Source: Chloroflexota bacterium (GTDB lineage: Bacteria; Chloroflexota; Anaerolineae; B4-G1; SLSP01). From it: DNA of 39,571 nucleotides. The notes under the pieces were generated by a model that worked only from the letters and a program-made list of their open reading frames with translations, did no database searches and had not been told where the DNA came from. The stretch spans positions 1-39,571 of the forward strand of contig JAKQHY010000224.1 in the NCBI GenBank assembly GCA_029555965.1, written 5' to 3'. Both the position numbers and the translations under genes were made by a program. Below are positions 15,513 through 23,760 of this stretch, one piece after another; the stretch's first letter is position 1; each line of letters starts with the position of its first letter.

Positions 15513-17273
15513 ATGATACTAAGTGCCTCATGGAGTCTCACTATAATAACAATGCGTGAACACATTTCAACCCGATTCAAAACAGCCCGCTTCGTGCTGC
15601 GCGTCAGTCTGGGCATTTTTGGCACAAGTCTGGCATTCTACACTTATTTATTGATCCCCCTGCTGTTGAATCCAACGCGGCCTATCCAGTGGATCAACTT
15701 TTGGCTATTGTTAGGAATGGCCACGACAACGGCCGCCGCTTTGCGTTTGATTAGAAAGTCCCTTGCGTTCGGAATGTACCTTTACGTCGGCAGCGCCTCA
15801 GTCTTATTACTCATCATGATCATCTTCGAATACTTCGCACTGGGGACTCGCGAATTTCCTTTTCTAGCCTATGGTTTTCATCTGGGCGTCTTGACATTGG
15901 GACTGATATTGGGATTCAAGGTGGGAATCATTTATACGATTCTGGTGGCGGTGGTGTTGGCAGGGCTAGGGTCTATTTGTGTTGATGATGGCCGGGCCTA
16001 CGTCGCCATTGTCATTGCTTTTGGAATGGCGTCCACTTCCTTGATTGTAGACCTGCTGGAAAAAGAATTAAAGCGTACTGAAGCCAAGTTCAGCATCGTC
16101 TTCCAGGAATCGTTGGATGTGAGTCTGGTGGTGGACGAAGCCAATGGTCAGATTCTCGACGCCAACCGCGCCACGCGCGTCACGTTAGGATATGAGAATG
16201 TTGTGCTGATTTCCCAGCCGGGCGACCGGCTTTTTCCACCTGAAGCGCCTTTGTCGGCGGAGGATTTGCTGCATGCTTTACAGACGCAAGAGGCCGTTTT
16301 CGGCTCGCAGATGTTCCAACGCGCCGATGGGACGCTCTGCCCGATGGATTTGACCGCCACACGTATCCCCTGGGAAGAAGGTCACGCTGTGCTGCTCACC
16401 CTGCGCGATGTGACTGCGCGGAAGCAAGCCGAAGAAGAAATCCGGCGCTACCAGGAACACCTGGAAGAGTTGGTGGTCGAACGCACCGCCGAACTGATGC
16501 AGGCGAACACCGATCTCGAGGCTTATGGGCACACCGTGGCTCACGATCTGAAGAATCCACTTTCCACCCTTATCGGCTTTAGCGATCTGCTGTCCGGCCG
16601 TTATGATTCCATCGAGACAGACCAACGTCTGGTGGCCCTCAATGCCATCGCGCAAAGTGGTCGCAAGATGATTAACATCATTGATGAATTGCTGCTGCTT
16701 GCTAACGTGCGGCAGGCCGCAGCGGTGGGCATTGCCCCTATTGAAATGGAGGGCGTGGTTAAAGAAGCGCTCCAGCGGCTGAACAATCTCACTCAGGACT
16801 ATAAGCCGGATATCATCTTGCCGCCCCAATGGCCGACCGCGTGGGGACACCCCGCGTGGGTTGAAGAAGTATGGACCAACTACATCAGTAATGCTATCAA
16901 ATACGGCGGACGTCCCGCCGAGCACATCCCCCCTCGCGTGGAACTGGGTTATGACATCCTGGATTCCTATCTGCCGTCTGATCTGACGGCTGCCTCCCCT
17001 AATCTCTCTCCCCCCATCCGCTTTTGGGTGCGTGACAACGGCAAGGGACTGACCTTTGAAGAGCAAGCGCGCCTCTTCACCCCCTTCACCCGCCTCAGCG
17101 AAGTGCGCGCCAAAGGCCACGGCCTGGGACTGTCCATCGTCAAGCGCATCGTGGAGAAATGCGGCGGCGAGGTCGGCGTCGAAAGCATCGTCGGCCAGGG
17201 CAGTACGTTCTACTTCACGCTGCCAACCGCGCCAACATCTCACGAGAAACCACCGGAAAAGTTATTCATTTGA
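15513..17273 (+). CDS. Six-helix membrane sensor histidine kinase with PAS domain
   Basis: The 586-aa sensor kinase is expected in the inner membrane. About six hydrophobic helices occupy residues 25-185, with almost no extracytoplasmic domain. A PAS domain follows (about 190-310; FQESLDVSLVVDEANGQILDAN), then a coiled coil (EEEIRRYQEHLEELVVERTAEL) and a HisKA dimerisation domain with the phospho-acceptor His in HDLKNPL (about residue 345). The ATPase domain has the N-box NYISNAIKYGG, the G1 box DNGKG, the F-box LFTPFTRL and G2 GHGLGLSIVKRI. The PAS-free kinase at 17.7 kb is a close paralogue. ATG at 15513 is used; ATG at 15552 is an alternative start, and neither has a good ribosome-binding site. 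No partner regulator adjoins it. Confidence 0.93.
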   Translation: MILSASWSLTIITMREHISTRFKTARFVLRVSLGIFGTSLAFYTYLLIPLLLNPTRPIQWINFWLLLGMATTTAAALRLIRKSLAFGMYLYVGSASVLLLIMIIFEYFALGTREFPFLAYGFHLGVLTLGLILGFKVGIIYTILVAVVLAGLGSICVDDGRAYVAIVIAFGMASTSLIVDLLEKELKRTEAKFSIVFQESLDVSLVVDEANGQILDANRATRVTLGYENVVLISQPGDRLFPPEAPLSAEDLLHALQTQEAVFGSQMFQRADGTLCPMDLTATRIPWEEGHAVLLTLRDVTARKQAEEEIRRYQEHLEELVVERTAELMQANTDLEAYGHTVAHDLKNPLSTLIGFSDLLSGRYDSIETDQRLVALNAIAQSGRKMINIIDELLLLANVRQAAAVGIAPIEMEGVVKEALQRLNNLTQDYKPDIILPPQWPTAWGHPAWVEEVWTNYISNAIKYGGRPAEHIPPRVELGYDILDSYLPSDLTAASPNLSPPIRFWVRDNGKGLTFEEQARLFTPFTRLSEVRAKGHGLGLSIVKRIVEKCGGEVGVESIVGQGSTFYFTLPTAPTSHEKPPEKLFI

Positions 17274-17379
17274 AATGCGGCCGTCATTTTCAGTGTGTGA
17301 CAAAAACCGCAAAGGGCACTAAAATTAAAGTGTGTTGTCAAACCCCAAAGTTTCATCTACCATTCATGAAAGGAGTATT

Positions 17380-17655
17380 ATGTTAACAGGACGTCGAGAT
17401 ATTTTGTGGTTGTCGGGGCAGGTCTTCCTCTTCCGTGACTTCATCAAAGAGGCCGAAGCGCAGGGATTGGAGGCCATATTTGCCCAGTGCCCCTATGGGG
17501 ATTTAACCGAGGAGGAGAAAGCGACTTTCACCGCAGCCTTCAAAGACACTAAACTACACACGCTCGTGGAAAAGTGGTGGAAAACTTACGATGAAGGACG
17601 GACAAGTGGGGAGATTCCGCCGGCCACAGTGCGCGGCGGCTACTGGAACATTTGA
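17380..17655 (+). CDS. Small acidic protein B, second copy of duplicated module
   Basis: This 91-aa paralogue of the protein at 15127-15393 has an ATG start at 17380, preceded by AAAGGAG. It shares the QGLEA, GDLTEEEKATF, WWKTYDE and GEIP blocks, and differs in a short N-terminal extension and in its tail (VRGGYWNI). No membrane segment or known domain is visible. Like its paralogue it sits immediately before a six-helix histidine kinase gene, with a palindromic element between them. It might be a kinase accessory protein, or a substrate of the radical SAM enzyme at 23.8 kb; both are inference. The conserved Trp pair and the aromatic C-terminal tail are the most distinctive features. Confidence 0.8.
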   Translation: MLTGRRDILWLSGQVFLFRDFIKEAEAQGLEAIFAQCPYGDLTEEEKATFTAAFKDTKLHTLVEKWWKTYDEGRTSGEIPPATVRGGYWNI

Positions 17656-17676
17656 CGACCTCGATCTTATTGATCC

Positions 17677-17708
17677 TCCCGGAAGCGGCTTCCTCAGCTT
17701 CCGGGAAG
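17677..17708. repeat. Inverted repeat between small gene B and kinase 2, matching the 15.4-kb palindromes
   Basis: TCCCGGAAGC (17677-17686) and GCTTCCGGGA (17697-17706) form a perfect 10-bp stem with a 10-nt loop. The right arm extends to CTTCCGGGAAG (17698-17708), identical to the element at 15489-15499. It could act as an attenuator lowering kinase expression relative to the small gene, or as an operator. Confidence 0.7.
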
Positions 17709-17732
17709 ATTTCTTAATGGATTGTCAGCAGC

Positions 17733-19202
17733 GTGATGAATACCGATTATCAACAACTGCCAGGGGAACGTATTCGGCGTTATGCCGCCAAATGGGTGTT
17801 AGTATCCTACAGTGCCCTGGCGAGTTTGGGCGTTGGACTTCATATAGTCGTTGCCATAAGGGCCGCATCACCTCCTTACATTCTTTATATGGCGTTAACC
17901 GCAGCGATAGCCGTTGCAGGGTTAATCACACTCTCCTATGTTGATCGCGATCTGCGTCTCGCCATGTCCAGATTCGCCTGGGCGAGCTGGCTTTGTTTTA
18001 CTTGCCTGTTATTTTATGATCTCCACCGTGGTCAGGATGGCATGACCCTCGTTTTATTGCTGCTCTCCGGCGTCTTTGCGCTGGGACTGGTAGTGGGGTT
18101 CAGACCGGCCTTCTATCATGCCCTAAGAGTTGGCACAACGCTCATTGTTTCAGGAATCATCTTTCAGAGTGCATGGGATATTGTTCCCTATACCATCATC
18201 GCCATTCTCCTCTCTTTGCCGGGCATCGTCGTGGAAAAACTCATTGCCGAGAGTACGCGGGAACTGCGCGAGATCAACGCACAACTCCGCCAGGAAGTGA
18301 CCGAGCGGCAGCGCGCGCAGGCCGAACTGCAACACCATCAAGAACACCTGGAAGACCTTGTTACGGAGCGCACCGCCGAATTGACGCAGGCCAACACCGA
18401 GCTTCAAATTCGCAACCAGGAACTCGACGCCTATGGGCATACGGTCGCTCATGATCTGAAAAATCCCCTGTCCATTCTCATCGGCTTTAGCGATCTGTTA
18501 TCCAGCCGTTATGAGCAGATGGAAACTGAGAAACGCCAGTACGCTCTCGCAATCATCGCGGAGAGTGGGCGTAAGATGGTCAATATTATTGATGAGTTAC
18601 TGCTGCTTGCGAGCGTGCGTAAGGCTGACGCCGTCGCCAGTATGCCTATAGATATGGAGATCGTGATCAAAGAGGCTTTGCAACGCCTGCGCAATTTGAC
18701 CGAGGAATACCATCCAGACATCGCGCCGCCGTCTCACTGGCCGACCGTCTGGGGGCACGCGCCCTGGATCGAAGAAATCTGGGTCAACTACCTTAGCAAC
18801 GCCATCAAATACGGTGGTCGCCCCGCCGAGCACATTCCCCCTCGTCTGGAATTAGGCTACGATATGTTAGATTGTGAGTTGCCGCTGTTGGATGCCCTCT
18901 CGGAGCAAGTTCCCCTGGGGAACCTTAAATTCCCCAACCCTCAACCTTCAATCTCCAATTCCCAATCGCATATCCGTTTCTGGGTGCGCGATAACGGCAA
19001 AGGCTTGACTCTTGAAGAACAGGCGCGCTTGTTCACACCTTTTACGCGTCTTAACCAGGTGCAAACCAAAGGGCATGGCCTGGGATTGTCCATTGTCAAA
19101 CGTATCGTAGAGAAATGCGGCGGCGAGGTCGGCGTTGAAAGCATTGTCGGCCAGGGCAGCACGTTCTACTTCACTTTGCCGACGGCCTCGCCGGAAAGCT
19201 AG
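17733..19202 (+). CDS. Six-helix membrane sensor histidine kinase without PAS domain
   Basis: This 489-aa paralogue of the kinase at 15513-17273 has about six hydrophobic helices in residues 22-170. A coiled coil then leads straight to the HisKA domain (HDLKNPL, about residue 243), with no PAS domain. The ATPase domain has NYLSNAIKYGG, DNGKG, LFTPFTRL and GHGLGLSIVKRI. A low-complexity insert rich in Pro/Ser/Asn (about 410-428) lies ahead of the G1 box. The start is GTG 17733 or the adjoining ATG 17736. The last part is almost identical in DNA to kinase 1 (61 of 64 bases over 17155-17218 and 19111-19174), much more than the rest, hinting at recent exchange between copies. Confidence 0.92.
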   Translation: MMNTDYQQLPGERIRRYAAKWVLVSYSALASLGVGLHIVVAIRAASPPYILYMALTAAIAVAGLITLSYVDRDLRLAMSRFAWASWLCFTCLLFYDLHRGQDGMTLVLLLLSGVFALGLVVGFRPAFYHALRVGTTLIVSGIIFQSAWDIVPYTIIAILLSLPGIVVEKLIAESTRELREINAQLRQEVTERQRAQAELQHHQEHLEDLVTERTAELTQANTELQIRNQELDAYGHTVAHDLKNPLSILIGFSDLLSSRYEQMETEKRQYALAIIAESGRKMVNIIDELLLLASVRKADAVASMPIDMEIVIKEALQRLRNLTEEYHPDIAPPSHWPTVWGHAPWIEEIWVNYLSNAIKYGGRPAEHIPPRLELGYDMLDCELPLLDALSEQVPLGNLKFPNPQPSISNSQSHIRFWVRDNGKGLTLEEQARLFTPFTRLNQVQTKGHGLGLSIVKRIVEKCGGEVGVESIVGQGSTFYFTLPTASPES

Positions 19203-19252
19203 GTGCTGAACGAGTTCGGAATTCCGGATTCCTCAACTGATTGGGGATGACG

Positions 19253-20953
19253 ATGACAGAAATCCAAAGTCCAAACCCTACCCCCCCCCATCTCCCGCCC
19301 TCCCTCCCGGCGCTGTTTGAGGGCTACCGGCAGAGTATGGCTGTCTTATTGCAGCGGCTTGGCCTGGAGCATCCCCGGTACACCGAAGCCCTGATCTACC
19401 AGCAGCAGCTCTTTGAAAACCTGGGCCGCACCATCTACGGCGATACGGACGACAACCAGGCCGAGCGCAGTCAGCTTCTCAGCCGGCTAGAGGCTTTTTG
19501 CCAGGAAGTGTTGGGGGTATCTTTTCACACCCTGTCCACCCCTGCGGTTCCGCCAGATGTATCGCCGCCCGACGACTTTGTGAACCGGGAAGCCGAACTT
19601 CGGCAACTCACCACCGAACGGCTGCGCGCCGCCCGCTCCCCCTACACCCTCATCTGCGCGCCTGCCGGGTACGGCAAAACGTGTTTGCTGCGCCGGCTGA
19701 TGGCGCTGGTCGCCGCGGAACGATGGGATTCGCGCTACATCGGCGGAGCGCGGCCGGCTCTGCTGGATAGCGCCGCCATCGCTCAGGCCATTGCCCGCGC
19801 CCCGCTGCCGCCCGCTGCCGAGGCCATTCCGGCGCTCTGTAACGCGATCTTGCAAGCCTTGACCACCGCGCCGGGCGACGATGCGGCCATGCTGTTGCTC
19901 TTCGACGACCTCGAATGTCTTGACGCGCCATCCGTTCAGTGGTTGTACGCGCTGCTTGACGCGCTCTACCGTCGCACCCGCCTGAACAACCGCGAAGTCT
20001 ATCTGGTGCGGATCTTCCTTGCCGGGCGCGACGTGGACGCCTTTTGGGAAGGCTACCGTCGGGCGACGCCCCGCCTGCCCGCCCCGCAGCGCCTCCTGCT
20101 CACCCCTTTCGACGAGCGCGCGCTTCAGGATATGGTGTGGGCGCAGGCCCGGAGATTGCGTCTTCAGGATGCTCTCGATGACGCGACCGTGACCCAGATC
20201 GGCGACGAATTACTGCACTTCAGCAGCGGGCACCCGGGTGTGGCGCGCGCCCTGGTGGACGATATGGTGCAAGAGTCCTTCGGCTTGGGCACGGTGGCCG
20301 ACTACTTTGCTCAGAACCGGGAGCGGTGGGCGCGGGAATGCCTCGCGCCGACGGCTGACGCGCTCGTGGAAGCCCTGCCGCCCGACCTTGCCCAGGCCGC
20401 GCGCACCCTCAGCGTCTTCCGGCGCGTCAACGCCAATACCGTGCAATCCCTCGTGGATGCGGGATTGCTTCCGTTGGCATGCAAGGCCGTAGACCTGTTG
20501 GGTGATATGGTTCGGGCGCGTCTCCTGGCCCCGCCGAGCTTGCGCGAACCATTTTTCCGCGACCGGCTGACCCGAGGCATCCTTGTCGGCGACATGGCCG
20601 GGCGCTCTGCCGAAAGTCGCGCGCAATATATCCGACTCAACCAGCATGCCCGCGCCCTCTACGCCGGATGGATTCACCAGGGCCTGCAAGACCCGCACCT
20701 CGGCCCGTCGCAGCGACTCCTATCCATCGTCGAATGGCTCTACCACACGCTGCTGGGCGAAGAGGTTGCCCCGACGCAACTTCAGGCGGGCTTGCAAGCG
20801 CACCTGACCGTTGTGTGCGCCGCGCCGGAATCCGGCTATGTGCGCGATTTGATTGGAGAAGAACTCCGGCAGGATGCCGAACTTGGCTACCTGCTGCGCC
20901 GCCATCTGGGGCCGGACGGTGTGCCGACGGCGTGTGAGTGGCTGCAACCGTGA
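19253..20953 (+). CDS. STAND/AAA-type P-loop ATPase with N-terminal helical domain
   Basis: The 566-aa protein has an N-terminal helical region (about residues 15-95) ending in LLSRLEAFCQEVLGVSF, then a Pro-rich linker and FVNREAELRQL, typical of the entry to STAND/NACHT-like ATPase domains. The P-loop is APAGYGKT (about 136-143) and Walker B is LLLFDDLE (about 214-221). The SSGHPGVARAL stretch (near 325) corresponds to the winged-helix or sensor region. No enzymatic effector domain is recognisable; the N-terminal domain may be an adaptor. ATG 19253 is preceded by GGGG; 19247 or TTG 19241 are alternatives. The next gene encodes another STAND protein 28 bp downstream, so they probably form an operon with the radical SAM gene. 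Confidence 0.8.
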   Translation: MTEIQSPNPTPPHLPPSLPALFEGYRQSMAVLLQRLGLEHPRYTEALIYQQQLFENLGRTIYGDTDDNQAERSQLLSRLEAFCQEVLGVSFHTLSTPAVPPDVSPPDDFVNREAELRQLTTERLRAARSPYTLICAPAGYGKTCLLRRLMALVAAERWDSRYIGGARPALLDSAAIAQAIARAPLPPAAEAIPALCNAILQALTTAPGDDAAMLLLFDDLECLDAPSVQWLYALLDALYRRTRLNNREVYLVRIFLAGRDVDAFWEGYRRATPRLPAPQRLLLTPFDERALQDMVWAQARRLRLQDALDDATVTQIGDELLHFSSGHPGVARALVDDMVQESFGLGTVADYFAQNRERWARECLAPTADALVEALPPDLAQAARTLSVFRRVNANTVQSLVDAGLLPLACKAVDLLGDMVRARLLAPPSLREPFFRDRLTRGILVGDMAGRSAESRAQYIRLNQHARALYAGWIHQGLQDPHLGPSQRLLSIVEWLYHTLLGEEVAPTQLQAGLQAHLTVVCAAPESGYVRDLIGEELRQDAELGYLLRRHLGPDGVPTACEWLQP

Positions 20954-20981
20954 TGGGCGGTTGGCCTGGGGAGAGGGATGT

Positions 20982-23750
20982 ATGACCAAATTTGATGTGT
21001 TTGTGGGACGGCAAAAAGAACTTGCGCTGATTGATCAGTGGTCGCAGCGGTGGAACACCATGCATTGGATCCTCGTCGGCGGACAGGGCGGCATCGGCAA
21101 GACTTTCCTGCTCAACAAGGTGCTGCAAAAATACACCGACCGCGACGATTTCACCGTCATCCACTACGACCTGTCCGAGCAGCCGCCGAGCACGCTGCGT
21201 GAGGCGCTGCATGTGGCCGAATCCATCGGGTGGGAGCACTTCCCCCAGTTCCGCGCCAAGATCACCGCCCTCGATCGCGGCGAATACGACATTGCCGACG
21301 TCCGCCTGCCGCAGTTGGAACAGGACGCGCTGATGAGCCTCGTGGACGAATTGCGCGCCTACATGCAGCGCAAACGTCTCATTCGCCTCACCGATACCCT
21401 GGACATGCCCGCCATGTCCGAAGCGCGCCCCCAGTTCTACCAATACGGCAAGCTCGTTCCCAACCTGCTGGGCATCACGGCGGGCCGCCGCGCCAAAGAA
21501 TTCCTGCCGCAACTCCAACAGGCCCTGGGGCCGGAGCAGGTGACCTATATTGAATTGGATCGTTTCAACGAAGAAGAAAGCCAGGCGTTCTTCACCGAAC
21601 TGGACGACGACGAATACATCCCTCCCGACCTGCGCGCCAAACTGTACTTCCTCACCGGCGGGCGTCCCATTCTCCTCTCGCTGGCGATTGAGTGGCTCTC
21701 GCACGATGTGCCGCTGCCCGAAATCGTGGAGACGCCGCTGCCTGACTTGAAAGCGCTGCCGGAAAACGCCCTGACTGACCTGCGCGCCCGCTTCGAGTTC
21801 GAGCTGGTCAGCCGTGTGCGCCAACTGCGCCGCCCGCTTGATCGCGCCGTGCTCTACATGGCCCAGATTGATCGCCGTTGTGACGCCCCCGTCCTCGCCG
21901 TGCTGCTGGATATTCCCGAAGACGCTGCCGAGGAACTGGTAGAGGACCTGGCAGACATGTCTTTCGTCAAATACAATGCCCTGACGAACAGTTGTGTGCT
22001 GCACGACGAGATGAAAGTCCTGGTGAATCAATACGCTTGGCCTTACGTGGACCCTACCGGCGACATCCGGCGCGCTCTCACCAACGATGTGATCGTCAAT
22101 TACTATCAGCCGCGCATCACTGACCTGGCGCGGCGGGCGGCCGACCACGCCCCGGAGCGCGGCCAACCCGTTCGCCGCGCCGAAATCGGCCCGGCGGAAT
22201 GGGAACTGTGGCGTCTGGAAGCGGAATGTCTGCACTATCACCTGAAACTCAGTCAGGTGCAGGGCTGGGACTATTTTGAGGAACGCTTCGGCGAAGCACA
22301 CCGCAACAACCATCTCATTCGGATGCAATTCCTCATTGGTGAAATGGAAGCGGTGGACCCCCATGTTCGCACCCGCGTAGAACTGCGCCGGGCCGAATCC
22401 CTGCGCTTGAGCGGACAGGAGGAGGCCGCCGCCGCTATCTGCAACCGTGTGCTGGCCGACCGGCGGCTGTCGGACGAAAACCGCCTCAGCGCGCACATCA
22501 CCCTCGGCTGGATCGCGTCTGCCAGCGATTCCGGGCAAGCTTTCACGCACTTTCAGACTGCCCTGACCCTGGCGCAGCAGCAAAACAACCCCCGGCTGGC
22601 CGGCATCTTACACAACAACCTGGGGCAGATCTACCAGTCCACCGGGGAATTTGGCGCGGCCATTGAGCATTACCAGCAGGCCGTGCGTCTCAGCACGCAG
22701 GCCGACAATCCGATCCTCGTCGCGTCGGCTAAAAACAACCAGGCCTACGTTTACCGTCTGCAAGGCGACCTGACCACTGCCGACGCGCTCTGCCGGGTGG
22801 CGCTGGTGCAGCGCCAAAAATTACGCCTGGAGCGCGATCTGGCCTTCAGCTACCTGACCAAAGCCGATATAGACCGCGACAAGGGCGACCTGGAGAGTGC
22901 GGAGCGCTATACCAAGCTGGCGCTGCGCACCTTCGATAAGGTGAATGAGAAACGCGGGCAGGCATTGGCCTACTGCGCGCTGGCGAACATTCACCGCCAT
23001 CTGCACCAATATGAAAAGGCCAAATTCCACCTGGAACAGGCGTTGGCGCTGGCCCAGCAGCTCAACAACGCCCCTTTGCTGGCGACTATCTATGACGTGT
23101 ACGGGCGCGCTGAACGTGACCACGCCTCCTATTTGAAGGAATTTGAGGGCGAGAACACAGCGCAAGTAGCCGAGTTATTTGCCGCTGCCACCCATCATCT
23201 GGAGCAAAACCTTCAATTGAGCGCCAGGTACGGGAACCGCTGGCTGCTGACCCGCGCTAAGTTTGAGCTGGCCCTGACTTACTACTACACCCACTCCCAC
23301 ACCGAGGATGAAGTCTTGGCGTTGCTCGCCGACGTATGGGAGCAGGCCGATGCGCTCGAATACACGCTCATCCAGGGCTATGTGGAAGAGGTGCGCGGCG
23401 AAATTGCCCTGCGCCAGGGTAACTACCCTCTGGCGGCGCGCCAGTTGGGACTGGCGGCGCAACTTGTCGGGCAATTCACCGGGCGGGAGGCGGCGCGCTT
23501 TTTTGACCGACTCAGCGATTACCTGTTGGATGTGGCCCTTGCGCCGGACGACAGCGTCATCCTGGCTTGCGGCATTCTACGGGTTATCGGCGTTTCAGCC
23601 ACCGACGCCGAATTGGCGCGGCTACAAGCGCTGTGTGCGGCAACCGCGTCCGGCGCGGGGGGGGACCGTCTCGTCACCACCTACCCCGGCGGCGAAGCTC
23701 TGGAAACTCTCAAAGCCCTGTGCCAGCAAATCCTCCTGCAAACTCAATAA
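20982..23750 (+). CDS. STAND-type ATPase with C-terminal TPR repeats
   Basis: The 922-aa protein starts with FVGRQKELALIDQW and the P-loop GGQGGIGKT (residues 33-41), the typical entry to a STAND NTPase. LDRFNEEESQAFF and FLTGGRPILLSLAIEWL (about 190-240) match the end of the ATPase module with its GxP motif. From about residue 445 to 870 there is a run of tetratricopeptide-like repeats, for example ILHNNLGQIYQSTGEFGAAI and AYCALANIHRHLHQYEKA. Such proteins typically switch on ligand binding to the repeats. GAGAGGGA precedes the ATG at 20982; the frame extends back into the previous gene. No enzymatic effector domain is fused. The radical SAM gene follows 10 bp later. Confidence 0.87.
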   Translation: MTKFDVFVGRQKELALIDQWSQRWNTMHWILVGGQGGIGKTFLLNKVLQKYTDRDDFTVIHYDLSEQPPSTLREALHVAESIGWEHFPQFRAKITALDRGEYDIADVRLPQLEQDALMSLVDELRAYMQRKRLIRLTDTLDMPAMSEARPQFYQYGKLVPNLLGITAGRRAKEFLPQLQQALGPEQVTYIELDRFNEEESQAFFTELDDDEYIPPDLRAKLYFLTGGRPILLSLAIEWLSHDVPLPEIVETPLPDLKALPENALTDLRARFEFELVSRVRQLRRPLDRAVLYMAQIDRRCDAPVLAVLLDIPEDAAEELVEDLADMSFVKYNALTNSCVLHDEMKVLVNQYAWPYVDPTGDIRRALTNDVIVNYYQPRITDLARRAADHAPERGQPVRRAEIGPAEWELWRLEAECLHYHLKLSQVQGWDYFEERFGEAHRNNHLIRMQFLIGEMEAVDPHVRTRVELRRAESLRLSGQEEAAAAICNRVLADRRLSDENRLSAHITLGWIASASDSGQAFTHFQTALTLAQQQNNPRLAGILHNNLGQIYQSTGEFGAAIEHYQQAVRLSTQADNPILVASAKNNQAYVYRLQGDLTTADALCRVALVQRQKLRLERDLAFSYLTKADIDRDKGDLESAERYTKLALRTFDKVNEKRGQALAYCALANIHRHLHQYEKAKFHLEQALALAQQLNNAPLLATIYDVYGRAERDHASYLKEFEGENTAQVAELFAAATHHLEQNLQLSARYGNRWLLTRAKFELALTYYYTHSHTEDEVLALLADVWEQADALEYTLIQGYVEEVRGEIALRQGNYPLAARQLGLAAQLVGQFTGREAARFFDRLSDYLLDVALAPDDSVILACGILRVIGVSATDAELARLQALCAATASGAGGDRLVTTYPGGEALETLKALCQQILLQTQ

Positions 23751-23760
23751 GGAGCGTTCG

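Noticed and set aside
15542-15547. TATAAT just before the alternative kinase 1 start
   Set aside because: It would place the transcript start at or inside the ATG at 15552 and has no -35 partner, so it is unlikely to be a working promoter for this gene.
20637-22583. A 648-codon open frame on the minus strand
   Set aside because: Antisense to the two STAND ATPase genes; no motif and unnatural composition. It is a by-product of codon bias.
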